Shown here piece by piece: positions 34,174 through 42,718 of a DNA stretch of 64,000 bases. The position numbers and the translations under genes were made by a program. Origin of the DNA: Butyricicoccus_A sp963601915 (lineage in GTDB: Bacteria; Bacillota; Clostridia; Oscillospirales; Butyricicoccaceae); assembly GCA_963601915.1 (NCBI GenBank), contig CAVCGL010000007.1:62001-126000 (forward strand), read 5' to 3'. How positions within the stretch are numbered: position 1 is the stretch's first letter; each line of letters opens with the position of its first letter. The notes under the pieces were generated by a model, which saw only the letters and a list, made by a program, of their open reading frames with translations, had not been told where the DNA came from and did not search any database.

Positions 34174-34779
34174 ATGTATCATACCATTGCTCTGCGGCGC
34201 AAATGGGAGCTTACGCTTGCGCTGACGCTGTTTTTTGTTGTATGCTATGCGGCATTTTGCGGTGCGCAGCAGGAGAAACTTTCGCAAGAGGTATTTCGCC
34301 TGCGCGTCATCGCCAATTCGGATACGGACGTTGACCAAGCCGTTAAATTGCGGGTGCGTGATCGAGTACTTACGGTTGTACGGCCTTTGCAGGCGCAAGC
34401 GACCGATCAGCAGGACATGAAGAATCTTTTGCAGGCGCATATGCAGGAAATCACTAATGCGGCACAGCAAGAGATTTATTCCTGCGGCGGTACACAGTTG
34501 GTGAAAGCACGATTGGCACGGGAATGGTATCCGACGAGACAGTACGATACTTTTTCGCTTCCGGCGGGATGGTATGACGGATTGCAGCTGCGCATTGGAG
34601 AAGCCCGCGGGCACAATTGGTGGTGCGTCGTGTATCCGTCATTGTGCTTTGATGCGGCAAACGGGGAAACAACCTTGACAGAGGAGGAAAGAAATTTCAT
34701 TCATCAATCGGGAGCATCATGCGAAATTCGATTTCGGACAGCGGAACTGCTGGGAAATTTGCGCAAAATCGTCTCTTGA
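34174..34779 (+). CDS. spoIIR: Stage II sporulation protein R
   Basis: Signal protein (201 aa) made in the forespore and secreted to the space between the membranes, where it triggers SpoIIGA to process pro-sigma-E. A hydrophobic N-terminal segment (residues 12-28) fits export. The family core FRLRVIANSDTDVDQAVKL-RVRDRVL is near residues 40-66, and QEIYSCGGTQLVKARL and LPAGWYDGLQLRIGEARGHNWWCVVYP follow. ATG 34174 follows GGAAGGAG. It is strong evidence for a spore-former. Confidence 0.93.
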   Translation: MYHTIALRRKWELTLALTLFFVVCYAAFCGAQQEKLSQEVFRLRVIANSDTDVDQAVKLRVRDRVLTVVRPLQAQATDQQDMKNLLQAHMQEITNAAQQEIYSCGGTQLVKARLAREWYPTRQYDTFSLPAGWYDGLQLRIGEARGHNWWCVVYPSLCFDAANGETTLTEEERNFIHQSGASCEIRFRTAELLGNLRKIVS

Positions 34780-34797
34780 TAGGAAGGAACAAAAACT

Positions 34798-36222
34798 ATG
34801 GTGGATAAACAACAAAAAAGTACACAGCAGGGACGAAAAGCGTATCTGCCGCTCTTCCTGTTGGTGCTGTTTGTCATACAGCCGGTCATGGATGTCTTGT
34901 CATATTGGCTGACAGAATGCGGCGTGAGCAATACAGTCTCTCTGCTTTTGCGCTTTTTTGTCCTGTTTGGGACAGCGGCTTTGGGCTTTGCCTTGAGCAG
35001 GCACAAAAAAATATACTTGCTGTTTGGCGGCATCGTGCTTGCATTTGCTGCACTGCATGGATGGGCCTGCCTGTCCGCTGGATATGAGGGCTGGCAAAAT
35101 CCGGTCTATGATTTGACAAATTATATTCGCGTTGTACAGATCCCGCTGTTTACGATGTGTTTTATCACCTTTTTGCGAGAGACCGGCGAGGAAGGCTATC
35201 AGACCATCGAGCGGGGCTTTGTCATCAACTTTGGCTTGATTGTGCTGGTGGAGATCCTCAGCACGGTGACAGGAACCGATCCGCACACCTATGCGAATAA
35301 ACAAATTGGCGTGCTGGGATGGTTTTCCACCACCAATGCGCAGAGCGCGATTTTGTGTGCGATTGTCCCCGTCGTATTGATGCAGTGCATGCGCAAAACA
35401 AAGTCTGTTTATCTGCTGGCTGGAACAGTTGTCGGGTTTGGCACCTTATATCTATTTGCTACACGACTTGCATACTTTGCCATTTTTATTACAGCAGCGG
35501 GTATGATTCTGGTTATGCTTCTCAGTCGAGTCTGGAACAGAAGAACAGCCGCTATTCTGCTGCTTGGTGCAGTTGTTTGCGGAGCGGGATTTACGGTATC
35601 ACCGATGTATGCTAACCGAATAGCGCAGAAGAACGTTGCAGAAGAAAAGCAGCTGGAAGCGGATGCGATGATTCACGATGCGGAAAAACAATACCATACA
35701 ACGGTGGAACAATCGCCGGAACAGTGCCTCACTCCGCTTTATCAAGAATATCTTGGCGAAATGATGGATCGGTTTGGAACAGAACGGGTTATGCAGACCT
35801 ACGGCTATACAACGGATGTATCTGAGCTGAAAGATGCCCGGCGTATGAAGATTATTTACTGTACGTATTTGATGGAAGATGCCGGAACAGCGGCTAAGCT
35901 GTTTGGTTTGGAATTACAGGATATGGTATGGGAGAATCGAACGTTTGACGTTGAAAATGACTTCCATGGTATATATTATTTGTACGGCGCAGTTGGTCTG
36001 GCGCTGTTTGTTGTATTTTTGCTGTATTTTGCGGTTCTCATTTTGCGAGCACTGTTACGAGATTTCAAGAAATATATGACATGGGAAGCCGGTGCTTTTG
36101 GCGTTTCCTTATGCTTGCTGCTTCTGCATGTCTATTACACGGCAGGTGTTCTGCGCAGACCCAATGCATCGTTCTATCTTTCGGTCGTGCTGGCAGTAAT
36201 GTATTACTTGGTGAAAATATGA
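34798..36222 (+). CDS. O-antigen ligase/polymerase-like membrane protein 1
   Basis: Polytopic membrane protein (474 aa, about ten helices) of the Wzy/WaaL-like family. Seen: FVIQPVMDVLSYWL, DLTNYIRVVQIPLF, STVTGTDPHTYANKQIGVLGWFSTTNAQS, a large external loop (about residues 275-370) and a late NDFHGIYYLYGAVGL. Such proteins join or polymerise exported glycan units. It is 18 bp after spoIIR and is followed by a clear paralogue, so a spore- or envelope-polysaccharide role is possible. The function is inferred from family only. Confidence 0.78.
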   Translation: MVDKQQKSTQQGRKAYLPLFLLVLFVIQPVMDVLSYWLTECGVSNTVSLLLRFFVLFGTAALGFALSRHKKIYLLFGGIVLAFAALHGWACLSAGYEGWQNPVYDLTNYIRVVQIPLFTMCFITFLRETGEEGYQTIERGFVINFGLIVLVEILSTVTGTDPHTYANKQIGVLGWFSTTNAQSAILCAIVPVVLMQCMRKTKSVYLLAGTVVGFGTLYLFATRLAYFAIFITAAGMILVMLLSRVWNRRTAAILLLGAVVCGAGFTVSPMYANRIAQKNVAEEKQLEADAMIHDAEKQYHTTVEQSPEQCLTPLYQEYLGEMMDRFGTERVMQTYGYTTDVSELKDARRMKIIYCTYLMEDAGTAAKLFGLELQDMVWENRTFDVENDFHGIYYLYGAVGLALFVVFLLYFAVLILRALLRDFKKYMTWEAGAFGVSLCLLLLHVYYTAGVLRRPNASFYLSVVLAVMYYLVKI

Positions 36223-36245
36223 ACGTATCCTGCACAGCCGAAACC

Positions 36246-36274
36246 TTGACTTTTGTCGAATGAAACGGTATAAT
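36246..36274 (+). promoter_or_regulatory. Consensus sigma-A promoter before the second polymerase gene
   Basis: TTGACT (36246-36251), 17-bp spacer, perfect TATAAT (36269-36274). The second paralogue can thus be expressed independently of spoIIR. Confidence 0.87.
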
Positions 36275-36354
36275 GTGTGGCGTTCTATATGGGATAAATG
36301 CGACAAAAAGTTCCGTCAATGGACGGAATGGAAAGGATTTACAGGACTTATACT

Positions 36355-37863
36355 ATGATAGCAATATTTGAACGCTGGAGGGAACTATTAAGAAAACATC
36401 TCGCGGCCATTATCGTACTGTTGTTTGCGGTACAGCCGCTGATGGATATTTGTTCCTTCTGGCTGGATAAGCTGGGCATGAGCACCGCGCCGACGCTGCT
36501 GATTCGCATGTTGGTATTTGCTTTGACGGCGCTGATCGGCTTCTGCTTATCTGACAGAAAACGATATTATTGGGCGCTGGCGGCGATCTGTGCAGTATTT
36601 TTTGTATGCCATGCTGTGAGCTGCGCGCGCGCCGGATATATCAGCCCGTTTGCGGATTTGACCAACTACATTCGCGTCATTCAGATTCCGATTTTTGCGC
36701 TGTGCTTGATTACGTTTTTGCGGGCAGATACACACAGCTATCGTTGGGTTGGTGTCGGCTTTGCGGTATCCTTTGCCATTATCACGGCTGTCGTAGTGCT
36801 TAGCGTTGTGACGGGAACCAATCCGTATACATATGTCGATGACCAGATGGGCATTCTGGGTTGGTTTTCCACGACCAATTCGCAGGCTTCCATTGTCAGC
36901 ATGATGACGCCGATTTTGATTGGCATGGCGTATCGGTCAGAGAAAACTTGGCTGTTTGCGGCAACCGCCGTGCTGTCGTGTGCACAGCTGTATTTTCTTG
37001 GCACACGACTGGCATATATGGCGATTTTCGTTTCGATTTTCGGCACAATTTTTGTCGCTGTTCTGTGTGGAGAAGGGAAGAAGCTGCGCTGCGGCATCCT
37101 GCTGCTTGTCGCTGTTGTCTGCGTACTGGGCGTGAAGCAGTCTCCGATGTATCAGCACCAGCAGACCTATTCGCAGTTCATGGAAGAAAAGCAGACCGTA
37201 CTCAACTCTATGAGTGCAGACCGCGGTACAACGGTTACGAAAGAGGAAGTGAAGGATGCAGAAAAGGGAAATTCTTCGCTGGAATTGCTGCACACAATGA
37301 ATCAGATTTACTGCTACTACCGCTCGGATCTGGTTCAGCGCTTTGGCGTAGAGCGTGTAATGAAAAAATGTAATTTTTCCAATGATGTGTCTCAGATGAC
37401 TGCAGCGCGCAAAACAAAAATTATCTTTTGTGAGCTGCTCATGGATGAGATGCCGGAAACTTCTAAGCTGTTTGGCATAGAACGCGATCACATGAATTAT
37501 AAGGGAGAAAGCTATGACGTTGAGAACGACTTCCATGGCATTTATTTCTTGTACGGTGCAGTCGGTTTGGCGCTGTTTCTGATATTCCTTGCCTATTTCG
37601 CCGTTCTGATTGTCATCGCATTGGTTCGCAATATACAGAAGTATTTTACTCTGGAAGCGGGCGCCTATGGTATGGCGTTCCTGCTGGCACTTGCCAACGC
37701 GTACAATACAGCGGGCATTTTGCGCAGACCGAATGCTTCGTTTTACCTGTCCGTGATTCTTGCCGTCATTTTCTATTTGACACGCATCAAGCAGTATCCG
37801 GAGACACAGCCAAAGGGCGTGTTTGCTCTGTTTGGCAAGATGAAAAAAACAAAAGAAAGATAA
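36355..37863 (+). CDS. O-antigen ligase/polymerase-like membrane protein 2
   Basis: Paralogue of the preceding gene (502 aa), colinear along its length: VQPLMDICSFWLDKLGMS, DLTNYIRVIQIPIFALC, VVTGTNPYTYVDDQMGILGWFSTTNSQAS, NDFHGIYFLYGAVGLALF and RRPNASFYLSV recur in both. The main difference is a longer charged external loop (about residues 275-370) and a Lys-rich C terminus. ATG 36355 is used because AGGA at 36343-36346 is 8 nt upstream; in-frame ATGs at 36298, 36319 and 36328 lack a good ribosome binding site. Confidence 0.76.
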   Translation: MIAIFERWRELLRKHLAAIIVLLFAVQPLMDICSFWLDKLGMSTAPTLLIRMLVFALTALIGFCLSDRKRYYWALAAICAVFFVCHAVSCARAGYISPFADLTNYIRVIQIPIFALCLITFLRADTHSYRWVGVGFAVSFAIITAVVVLSVVTGTNPYTYVDDQMGILGWFSTTNSQASIVSMMTPILIGMAYRSEKTWLFAATAVLSCAQLYFLGTRLAYMAIFVSIFGTIFVAVLCGEGKKLRCGILLLVAVVCVLGVKQSPMYQHQQTYSQFMEEKQTVLNSMSADRGTTVTKEEVKDAEKGNSSLELLHTMNQIYCYYRSDLVQRFGVERVMKKCNFSNDVSQMTAARKTKIIFCELLMDEMPETSKLFGIERDHMNYKGESYDVENDFHGIYFLYGAVGLALFLIFLAYFAVLIVIALVRNIQKYFTLEAGAYGMAFLLALANAYNTAGILRRPNASFYLSVILAVIFYLTRIKQYPETQPKGVFALFGKMKKTKER

Positions 37864-37868
37864 ATGGC

Positions 37869-37902
37869 AAATCCTGTCCAGAGCGATCTGGGCGGGATTT
37901 TT
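37869..37902 (+). terminator. Terminator after the polymerase pair
   Basis: A 14-bp stem with two mismatches or wobble pairs (37869-37882 with 37887-37900), GCGA loop, and a run of five T. Confidence 0.85.
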
Positions 37903-37944
37903 CATCAAACAAGCGCATATACTTGACAGATAGAGGTGATTGGA

Positions 37945-38622
37945 TTGGCGAAACGACGCAATCGACTTTCTAAAAAAAAGAAAAGACTCCTGCGCTGGAC
38001 GATTTTTTTGCTCGCCGCGGCAGCTTGTGTCTTATACCTTTCGTTTCAGCAGCCAGACACACAGCAATCCTCCGATGCACCAGAGCAAATTGCAGGGATT
38101 TCGGTACATACCCAATACATTCCGGAAGATTCACAGGCGCGTTCGGGACGCAAACGCGAGATTCATTATATTGTCATTCATGAGACCGACAATACGGGGG
38201 CTCATGCGACAGCAAAAGCGCATAGTGAATATTTACAGGAAAACTGCTGGAAGGAACAGAAAAGCTGGCATTATACGGTCGATGACCATGAAATTTGGCA
38301 TCATCTTCCGGATAAGGAAGTGGGATACCATGCAGGCGACAGCAGCTGGAAAGAAGGCGGCAATCGGAATGGCATCGGCATTGAGCTGTGTGTCAATCAA
38401 GGCGGAGATTTTGACCAGACCATACACAATGCCGCCCAGCTGACAGCATATTTGCTGCTGAAATACAATTTGACGATAGATGCCGTCAAAAAGCATCAGG
38501 ATTTCTCCGGAAAAATCTGTCCCTCAACGATCATTGGGACCAATCGTTGGCAGGAATTTCTGCAACTTGTGCAAGAGGATTATTCGGCGCAAAAAACACA
38601 AGAGCAAAATACTGATGCATAA
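37945..38622 (+). CDS. Membrane-anchored N-acetylmuramoyl-L-alanine amidase (amidase_2)
   Basis: Peptidoglycan amidase (225 aa). A Lys/Arg-rich start is followed by one membrane helix (about residues 19-37) and the amidase_2 domain. Zinc ligands are seen in IVIHETDN (first His), WHYTV region, and KHQDFSGKICPS (second His and Cys). The start is TTG 37945, 7 nt after AGAGGTGA; a GTG at 37936 in frame overlaps that site. Near spoIIR and DUF1540, so a role in spore wall or germination is possible but unproved. Confidence 0.85.
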   Translation: MAKRRNRLSKKKKRLLRWTIFLLAAAACVLYLSFQQPDTQQSSDAPEQIAGISVHTQYIPEDSQARSGRKREIHYIVIHETDNTGAHATAKAHSEYLQENCWKEQKSWHYTVDDHEIWHHLPDKEVGYHAGDSSWKEGGNRNGIGIELCVNQGGDFDQTIHNAAQLTAYLLLKYNLTIDAVKKHQDFSGKICPSTIIGTNRWQEFLQLVQEDYSAQKTQEQNTDA

Positions 38623-38676
38623 AACGTGCGCGACAGGGAATGCTACTAGCGAATCAATGAAGAGGAGGACATGAAC

Positions 38677-38844
38677 ATGGAAAAATGTCATGCAAACAAG
38701 AGCATTCACTGTAGTGTCAACCAGTGCGCAAATCACTGCAGCACATCGGATTACTGCTCTCTGGACAGTGTACAGATTGGAACCCACGAGATGAATCCGA
38801 CGGAGAAGAAATGCACCGACTGCAATTCCTTCAAGCTGGGTTGA
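38677..38844 (+). CDS. DUF1540 cysteine-rich peptide
   Basis: Small protein (55 aa) with seven cysteines. IHCSVNQCANH...YCSLDSVQIGTHE...CTDCNSF follows the DUF1540 pattern, expected to bind a metal ion. These peptides are common in spore-formers and have no firm function. ATG 38677 has AGGAGG at 38663-38668, 8 nt away; an in-frame ATG at 38671 is too close. Upstream, GCATA (38617) and AATGCTA (38639) loosely resemble a sigma-G promoter, but spacing is 17 and one base differs. Confidence 0.85.
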   Translation: MEKCHANKSIHCSVNQCANHCSTSDYCSLDSVQIGTHEMNPTEKKCTDCNSFKLG

Positions 38845-38870
38845 GCTGCTGAATTGTAGCATATGACAAA

Positions 38871-38911
38871 ACATCCCCAGACTAAGCCGAGACGGCTTGG
38901 GCTGGGGATGT
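38871..38911. terminator. Bidirectional terminator
   Basis: ACATCCCCAG (38871-38880) pairs with CTGGGGATGT (38902-38911), with an inner AAGCCG/CGGCTT stem. It ends the DUF1540 gene and the convergent zinc-ribbon gene; T-runs are short on both sides. Confidence 0.78.
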
Positions 38912-38936
38912 GTGCTTTGTTTTTAGATTGTGCCGG

Positions 38937-40019
38937 TTATCTTGCTGTCATGATTCTCTGCACAATGGCGGCAAAGAATACGATGATCGGAGCCATCTCT
39001 GTGCGAATGACGGATTGGAATGAGCCGCCCATCTGTGTGATGAGATAGACATTGCTGCCGATATAGCAGGCAAAGAAAATGACGGCAATCAGCAGAGCAA
39101 GGCCTGCTGCCATGTGACCGAAGAAGCGAGCCTGCGGACGCAGGACGAACAGTGCGACCACATGCAGGGCTTCCAATGCGACGACGATGTAGCCGACAAT
39201 GGAAAGAGCAAACAGAGCGATGCGAATAATCAGCGATACCATGGTTGGATCACTCTGCGGAATCAGCCAGCTGACCAAAGAATTGAGATCAGAAGACAAC
39301 GCAGACATGCTGGTTAAACTGAATGTACCGCTCGCCGAAGCAACATTGAGTCCCAGCCAATTCTGGAACAAAAAGAAGCAGATCAGTGCGGCGCAAATCA
39401 GAGAAATCACGATCTGAATCAGGCCTAAATCGCTTTTGCCAAAGATAGAGGAACCGGTGGGAATTGAAAAGGATTTTCCGGAGAAGAGCGGCTTGCTGCC
39501 GGACGAAGAGCTGCCGGAAGGGATCTTCAGTTTCCCGCGCAGCAGAAAATACGTAATAATCAGAGCAGCGATGCCGAAGGTCGCACGCATTTCGCCGCCG
39601 GAACGAACCAGCGTGGCGACACCGAGCGTACAGGCTGCATAAAATAGGATGAATTTTCCGGTCTTGCGCAGCAGAAAATAACAGACAGCTGAGCCAAGGC
39701 TGAGCAGAACGGAAATCAACGCAACATGAATCAGTGCCTGTACGCCGAACAGCGCATGTGCGACAGTACAAATCAGCAGCCAGATTGATGTGATGCCGCT
39801 GTACGCAGCAGAGGAACCGCTGCTGGATTTCTCTTTCTTGACAGAAATTTTAATTTTTCGCTTTTTTTGTTTTTGCTTTTTTTCCTCCTCTTGGGCAGGC
39901 TGTTTGTTCTTTTCCTGCTCCTCTTTTTTTATTTCTTCGGGAAAATTGGTCTCTGCACCGCAGTAGGGACAATATTTGACCCATTGATCGACCTTTTTTC
40001 CACATTCTCTGCAATACAT
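38937..40019 (-). CDS. Zinc-ribbon membrane protein
   Basis: Protein of 360 aa. It starts with a zinc ribbon, MYCRECGKKVD...KYCPYCGAE, then a highly charged Lys/Glu/Gln linker (about residues 30-65), a Ser-rich stretch, and seven or so hydrophobic helices. No enzyme motif is seen. Zinc-ribbon plus membrane proteins of this kind are frequent in Clostridia and are uncharacterised. It is last in an operon with a CmpB-type membrane protein and an HD protein, 18 bp after the former. Confidence 0.78.
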   Translation of the reverse strand: MYCRECGKKVDQWVKYCPYCGAETNFPEEIKKEEQEKNKQPAQEEEKKQKQKKRKIKISVKKEKSSSGSSAAYSGITSIWLLICTVAHALFGVQALIHVALISVLLSLGSAVCYFLLRKTGKFILFYAACTLGVATLVRSGGEMRATFGIAALIITYFLLRGKLKIPSGSSSSGSKPLFSGKSFSIPTGSSIFGKSDLGLIQIVISLICAALICFFLFQNWLGLNVASASGTFSLTSMSALSSDLNSLVSWLIPQSDPTMVSLIIRIALFALSIVGYIVVALEALHVVALFVLRPQARFFGHMAAGLALLIAVIFFACYIGSNVYLITQMGGSFQSVIRTEMAPIIVFFAAIVQRIMTAR

Positions 40020-40037
40020 ACAATAAACACCTTCTAT

Positions 40038-40838
40038 TTATTTGTTTTTCTTTTGTTTTTTCAAAATTTCCAACAGCGTATCCCAGTATTCACGCGGATG
40101 CTTCTGGACATTGGGGCGGAAGCCCTTGATGCGGGACAGCGCACGGCGATGTGCCGGATTGATGGAACGAGTCATGCGCTCGAAATTCTGGCGAGAGAAT
40201 CGCTGTTTTTCTTCTGCAATGCGCTGGCTCAAGCCCAGCTGCTTTTCGGTGAGATTGGAGACAAACTGTTCCATGTGCTGGTTGATGGTTTCTTCGGCGT
40301 CCTTCATCAGAGCGTCCAATCGTGTCAATGCGGACAGCGTCAGAGCCAAATCGGCAGCAAACAACGCCATTAACGCCAGAGAAATACCTTCCATGGCAAG
40401 CGGCGGAATGCTGGTTGTGTGCGAGCTGATAAAGGGATACAGCTTGAATACGATGAATACACCGGCACAGCCGAATAACAGCGAAGCTGGAAGGCAGATT
40501 CTTCCGTTGAGATTGAACGGTAAATTGCTGTAGTCCCACCAGTATGCGTGAAACCATTTTTCCAATGCCCAAGAGGTGAGGTATTCCATGATCGCGCTGC
40601 CGACCATAGAGATAAGGAATACCTGCCACACGGTGAGGGTTGGAATATGATTGAAATCTAAGAGGTCGATGATAATAGAAATCGCAATCGCACCAAAGCC
40701 ATAGATTGGACAGATCGGGCCGTATAAGAATCCCCGATTGGCCCATTGCCGCTGTGTTGCTGTGCAATACACGGTTTCAAAGCACCAGCCCAAAAAGCTG
40801 TAGACGAGGAACCAGACGAAATATCGGCTGATAATCAT
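40038..40838 (-). CDS. CmpB-type membrane protein (putative ABC transporter permease family)
   Basis: Membrane protein (266 aa). The N-terminal half has four helices with the family signature FLGWCFETVYCT and NRGFLYGPICPIYGFGAI; the C-terminal part (after about residue 165) is a charged, partly helical cytoplasmic tail. Annotated widely as a putative ABC transporter permease, although no ATPase is next to it. It overlaps the HD gene upstream by 4 bp. Confidence 0.83.
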   Translation of the reverse strand: MIISRYFVWFLVYSFLGWCFETVYCTATQRQWANRGFLYGPICPIYGFGAIAISIIIDLLDFNHIPTLTVWQVFLISMVGSAIMEYLTSWALEKWFHAYWWDYSNLPFNLNGRICLPASLLFGCAGVFIVFKLYPFISSHTTSIPPLAMEGISLALMALFAADLALTLSALTRLDALMKDAEETINQHMEQFVSNLTEKQLGLSQRIAEEKQRFSRQNFERMTRSINPAHRRALSRIKGFRPNVQKHPREYWDTLLEILKKQKKNK

Positions 40839-41326
40839 GCGTGTGTACGCTCCTTTCGTTTGCGAAGAAAGAGCGTTTCATATAAAGAACAATATTTATC
40901 TGCGATACATACGATCATGGCAGCACGAGAAGTCGGAACCTGTGTCAAGGTCAAGGGCCACATGTGGCAGCGGATGACATCCTGTGTCTGTTTGCCGATG
41001 CGGAAATAGTGCTGTGCGTTTTTGCGAGCAGCTTCCGGATGGCTAAAACCGTGCAGGGGGTGCTCGTGGTTTTCGTCCACATGCCAATCGTACAAGTAAA
41101 AATCATGCAGCAATGCACCGATAATCAGCGCTTTTCGGTTGGCACCGAGGTGAAACCGGTTGTTGAGCCAGCAGCTTACTTCCGCTACATATTTGCAGTG
41201 CTGTAAGGTGGATACGGAACCGTGTTGAATATATGCGTTCATCTGCTGCACTTTGCTGTTTTTTAAGTAAGGACGCAGCAGTTGACACAGTGCACGGCGC
41301 TCCTGCCAAGTTAAGGTGAATTTCAT
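40835..41326 (-). CDS. HD-domain phosphohydrolase
   Basis: HD-superfamily metal hydrolase (163 aa). Metal ligands are visible: H in STLQHCKYV near residue 43, the HD pair in GALLHDFYLYDW near 74-75, and later H residues and D in VCIADKYCS. HD proteins act on nucleotides or phosphate esters; the substrate here is unknown. First gene of a three-gene minus-strand operon, with AAAGGAGCTGAC upstream. Confidence 0.85.
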   Translation of the reverse strand: MKFTLTWQERRALCQLLRPYLKNSKVQQMNAYIQHGSVSTLQHCKYVAEVSCWLNNRFHLGANRKALIIGALLHDFYLYDWHVDENHEHPLHGFSHPEAARKNAQHYFRIGKQTQDVIRCHMWPLTLTQVPTSRAAMIVCIADKYCSLYETLFLRKRKERTHA

Positions 41327-41456
41327 ATGTCAGCTCCTTTCTGTCGAATTTTGCATGGTTTCTTATGTATATCATATCATAGATTATCTGGAAAAAGGAA
41401 ACATTCATAGAAAATTTAAGACTTTTTTAAAAATAGTACCGTTTTGTTCCCATGAA

Positions 41457-41465
41457 TGGTATACT
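41457..41465 (+). promoter_or_regulatory. Extended -10 promoter
   Basis: TGGTATACT, an extended -10, 48 bp before the small coiled-coil gene. The -35 region is weak. Confidence 0.5.
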
Positions 41466-41512
41466 AAACAGAGATACCTCGATTTTTGAGAGAGAACAGA
41501 GGAGGTTTTGCT

Positions 41513-41737
41513 ATGTGGCAAAAAGAAGACACGACCTATCGCGACTTGCGAGAACATTCGCTTGACCAGTGGTTGACGGAAATGGAAGCACATGAAGATT
41601 TGCAGGTACGTGACGGCGTGCGTTTGGCGCGGGAGTATCTTGCGTATTTGAAGAAAGAGAATCAAAGACTGCAAGAACAAAATCAGCTGACGCAGACCTA
41701 TTTGAAAAAAGCAATCTTAGACAAGAGAAAACGGTGA
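41513..41737 (+). CDS. Small coiled-coil protein of unknown function
   Basis: Protein of 74 aa. It opens MWQKEDTTYRDLREHSLDQW and becomes a long charged helix (about residues 30-74) with heptad-like Leu/Tyr spacing (REYLAYLKKENQRLQEQNQL), ending in basic residues. No family recognised. ATG 41513 follows AGGAGG at 41500-41505. It is 9 bp before the FAH-family gene and shares its transcript. Confidence 0.7.
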   Translation: MWQKEDTTYRDLREHSLDQWLTEMEAHEDLQVRDGVRLAREYLAYLKKENQRLQEQNQLTQTYLKKAILDKRKR

Positions 41738-41746
41738 GGAAAACGC

Positions 41747-42610
41747 ATGAAATTCTTTCAGTATTATGACAAAGCACAGAACATTTGCTTGGGATTCTGC
41801 CATGGCGACGTGCTGGCAGACGCACAGGCAAGTGCAGCAAAGAGCGGAGCACAGCTGCCGACAACATTAACGGATGTATTAAACAACGCAGATCATGCGG
41901 CAGTGTTGGAGGCCTACCAGAAGCTGGAGCCGGTTGCCGTTGCCGGTGACATTGCGTTTGCTCCGGCAGTATCTAAGCCGGAAAAAATTATTTGTATTGG
42001 TTTGAATTACAAGGCACATATGGACGAAATTGGATTTACGCGAGATCGAGAATTTCCGCCGGTATTTCCAAAATATCCATCGTCGCTGGTGGGACATGAG
42101 CATCCGATTCACCTGCCGAAGGACGGCGAGCAGTTTGACTATGAGGCAGAGCTTGTGATTGTTATGGGGCGCGAAGCGCATGAAGTCACAGTGGAACAGG
42201 CAAAAGAATGCATCTTTGGTTATACCGCAGGCAACGATTTCAGCGCACGCGATTTGCAGTTTAAGACCGGTCAGTGGCTGCTCGGCAAGGCGTGTGATGA
42301 TTTTGCTCCGGCAGGCCCGTTTTTGGTATCCGCAGACGAGCTTGATGCGGATTATCTGTCCATCAGCTGCCGTGTCAATGGCGAGCTGCGTCAGGACTCC
42401 AACACGGAACATATGATTTTTTCCTGTGCGGAAATTGTCAGCTATCTGTCCCAGTATATGACGCTCAAGCCCGGCGATATGATTTATTCCGGCACGCCGG
42501 AGGGTGTCATTCTCGGTATGCCGGAGGAACAGAAAAAATGGCTGGCCCATGGCGATGTGATAGAGGTAAGCATTGAAGGTATTGGCACGCTGCGCAATAC
42601 CATCGCGTAA
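41747..42610 (+). CDS. Fumarylacetoacetate hydrolase family protein
   Basis: Metal-dependent enzyme (287 aa) of the FAH family, which hydrolyses, decarboxylates or isomerises beta-keto or 2-keto acids. The domain begins at about residue 75 with ICIGLNYKAHMDEIG; acidic metal ligands lie in YEAELVIVMG, followed by GNDFSARDLQ, GKACDDFAPAGP and SGTPEGVILGMP. Residues 1-70 form the variable N-terminal part. The context does not name a substrate; oxaloacetate decarboxylation and aromatic-acid ring-cleavage products are known family options. Confidence 0.86.
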   Translation: MKFFQYYDKAQNICLGFCHGDVLADAQASAAKSGAQLPTTLTDVLNNADHAAVLEAYQKLEPVAVAGDIAFAPAVSKPEKIICIGLNYKAHMDEIGFTRDREFPPVFPKYPSSLVGHEHPIHLPKDGEQFDYEAELVIVMGREAHEVTVEQAKECIFGYTAGNDFSARDLQFKTGQWLLGKACDDFAPAGPFLVSADELDADYLSISCRVNGELRQDSNTEHMIFSCAEIVSYLSQYMTLKPGDMIYSGTPEGVILGMPEEQKKWLAHGDVIEVSIEGIGTLRNTIA

Positions 42611-42718
42611 CCATCATTTTTCAGAAATTTTGCGCAAAAGACCAGACAAACGGTTGATATACACGGTTTCTTCCCTTTTATACTAATAGATGAAATCACA
42701 AGGGAAGAGGGGATTTGT

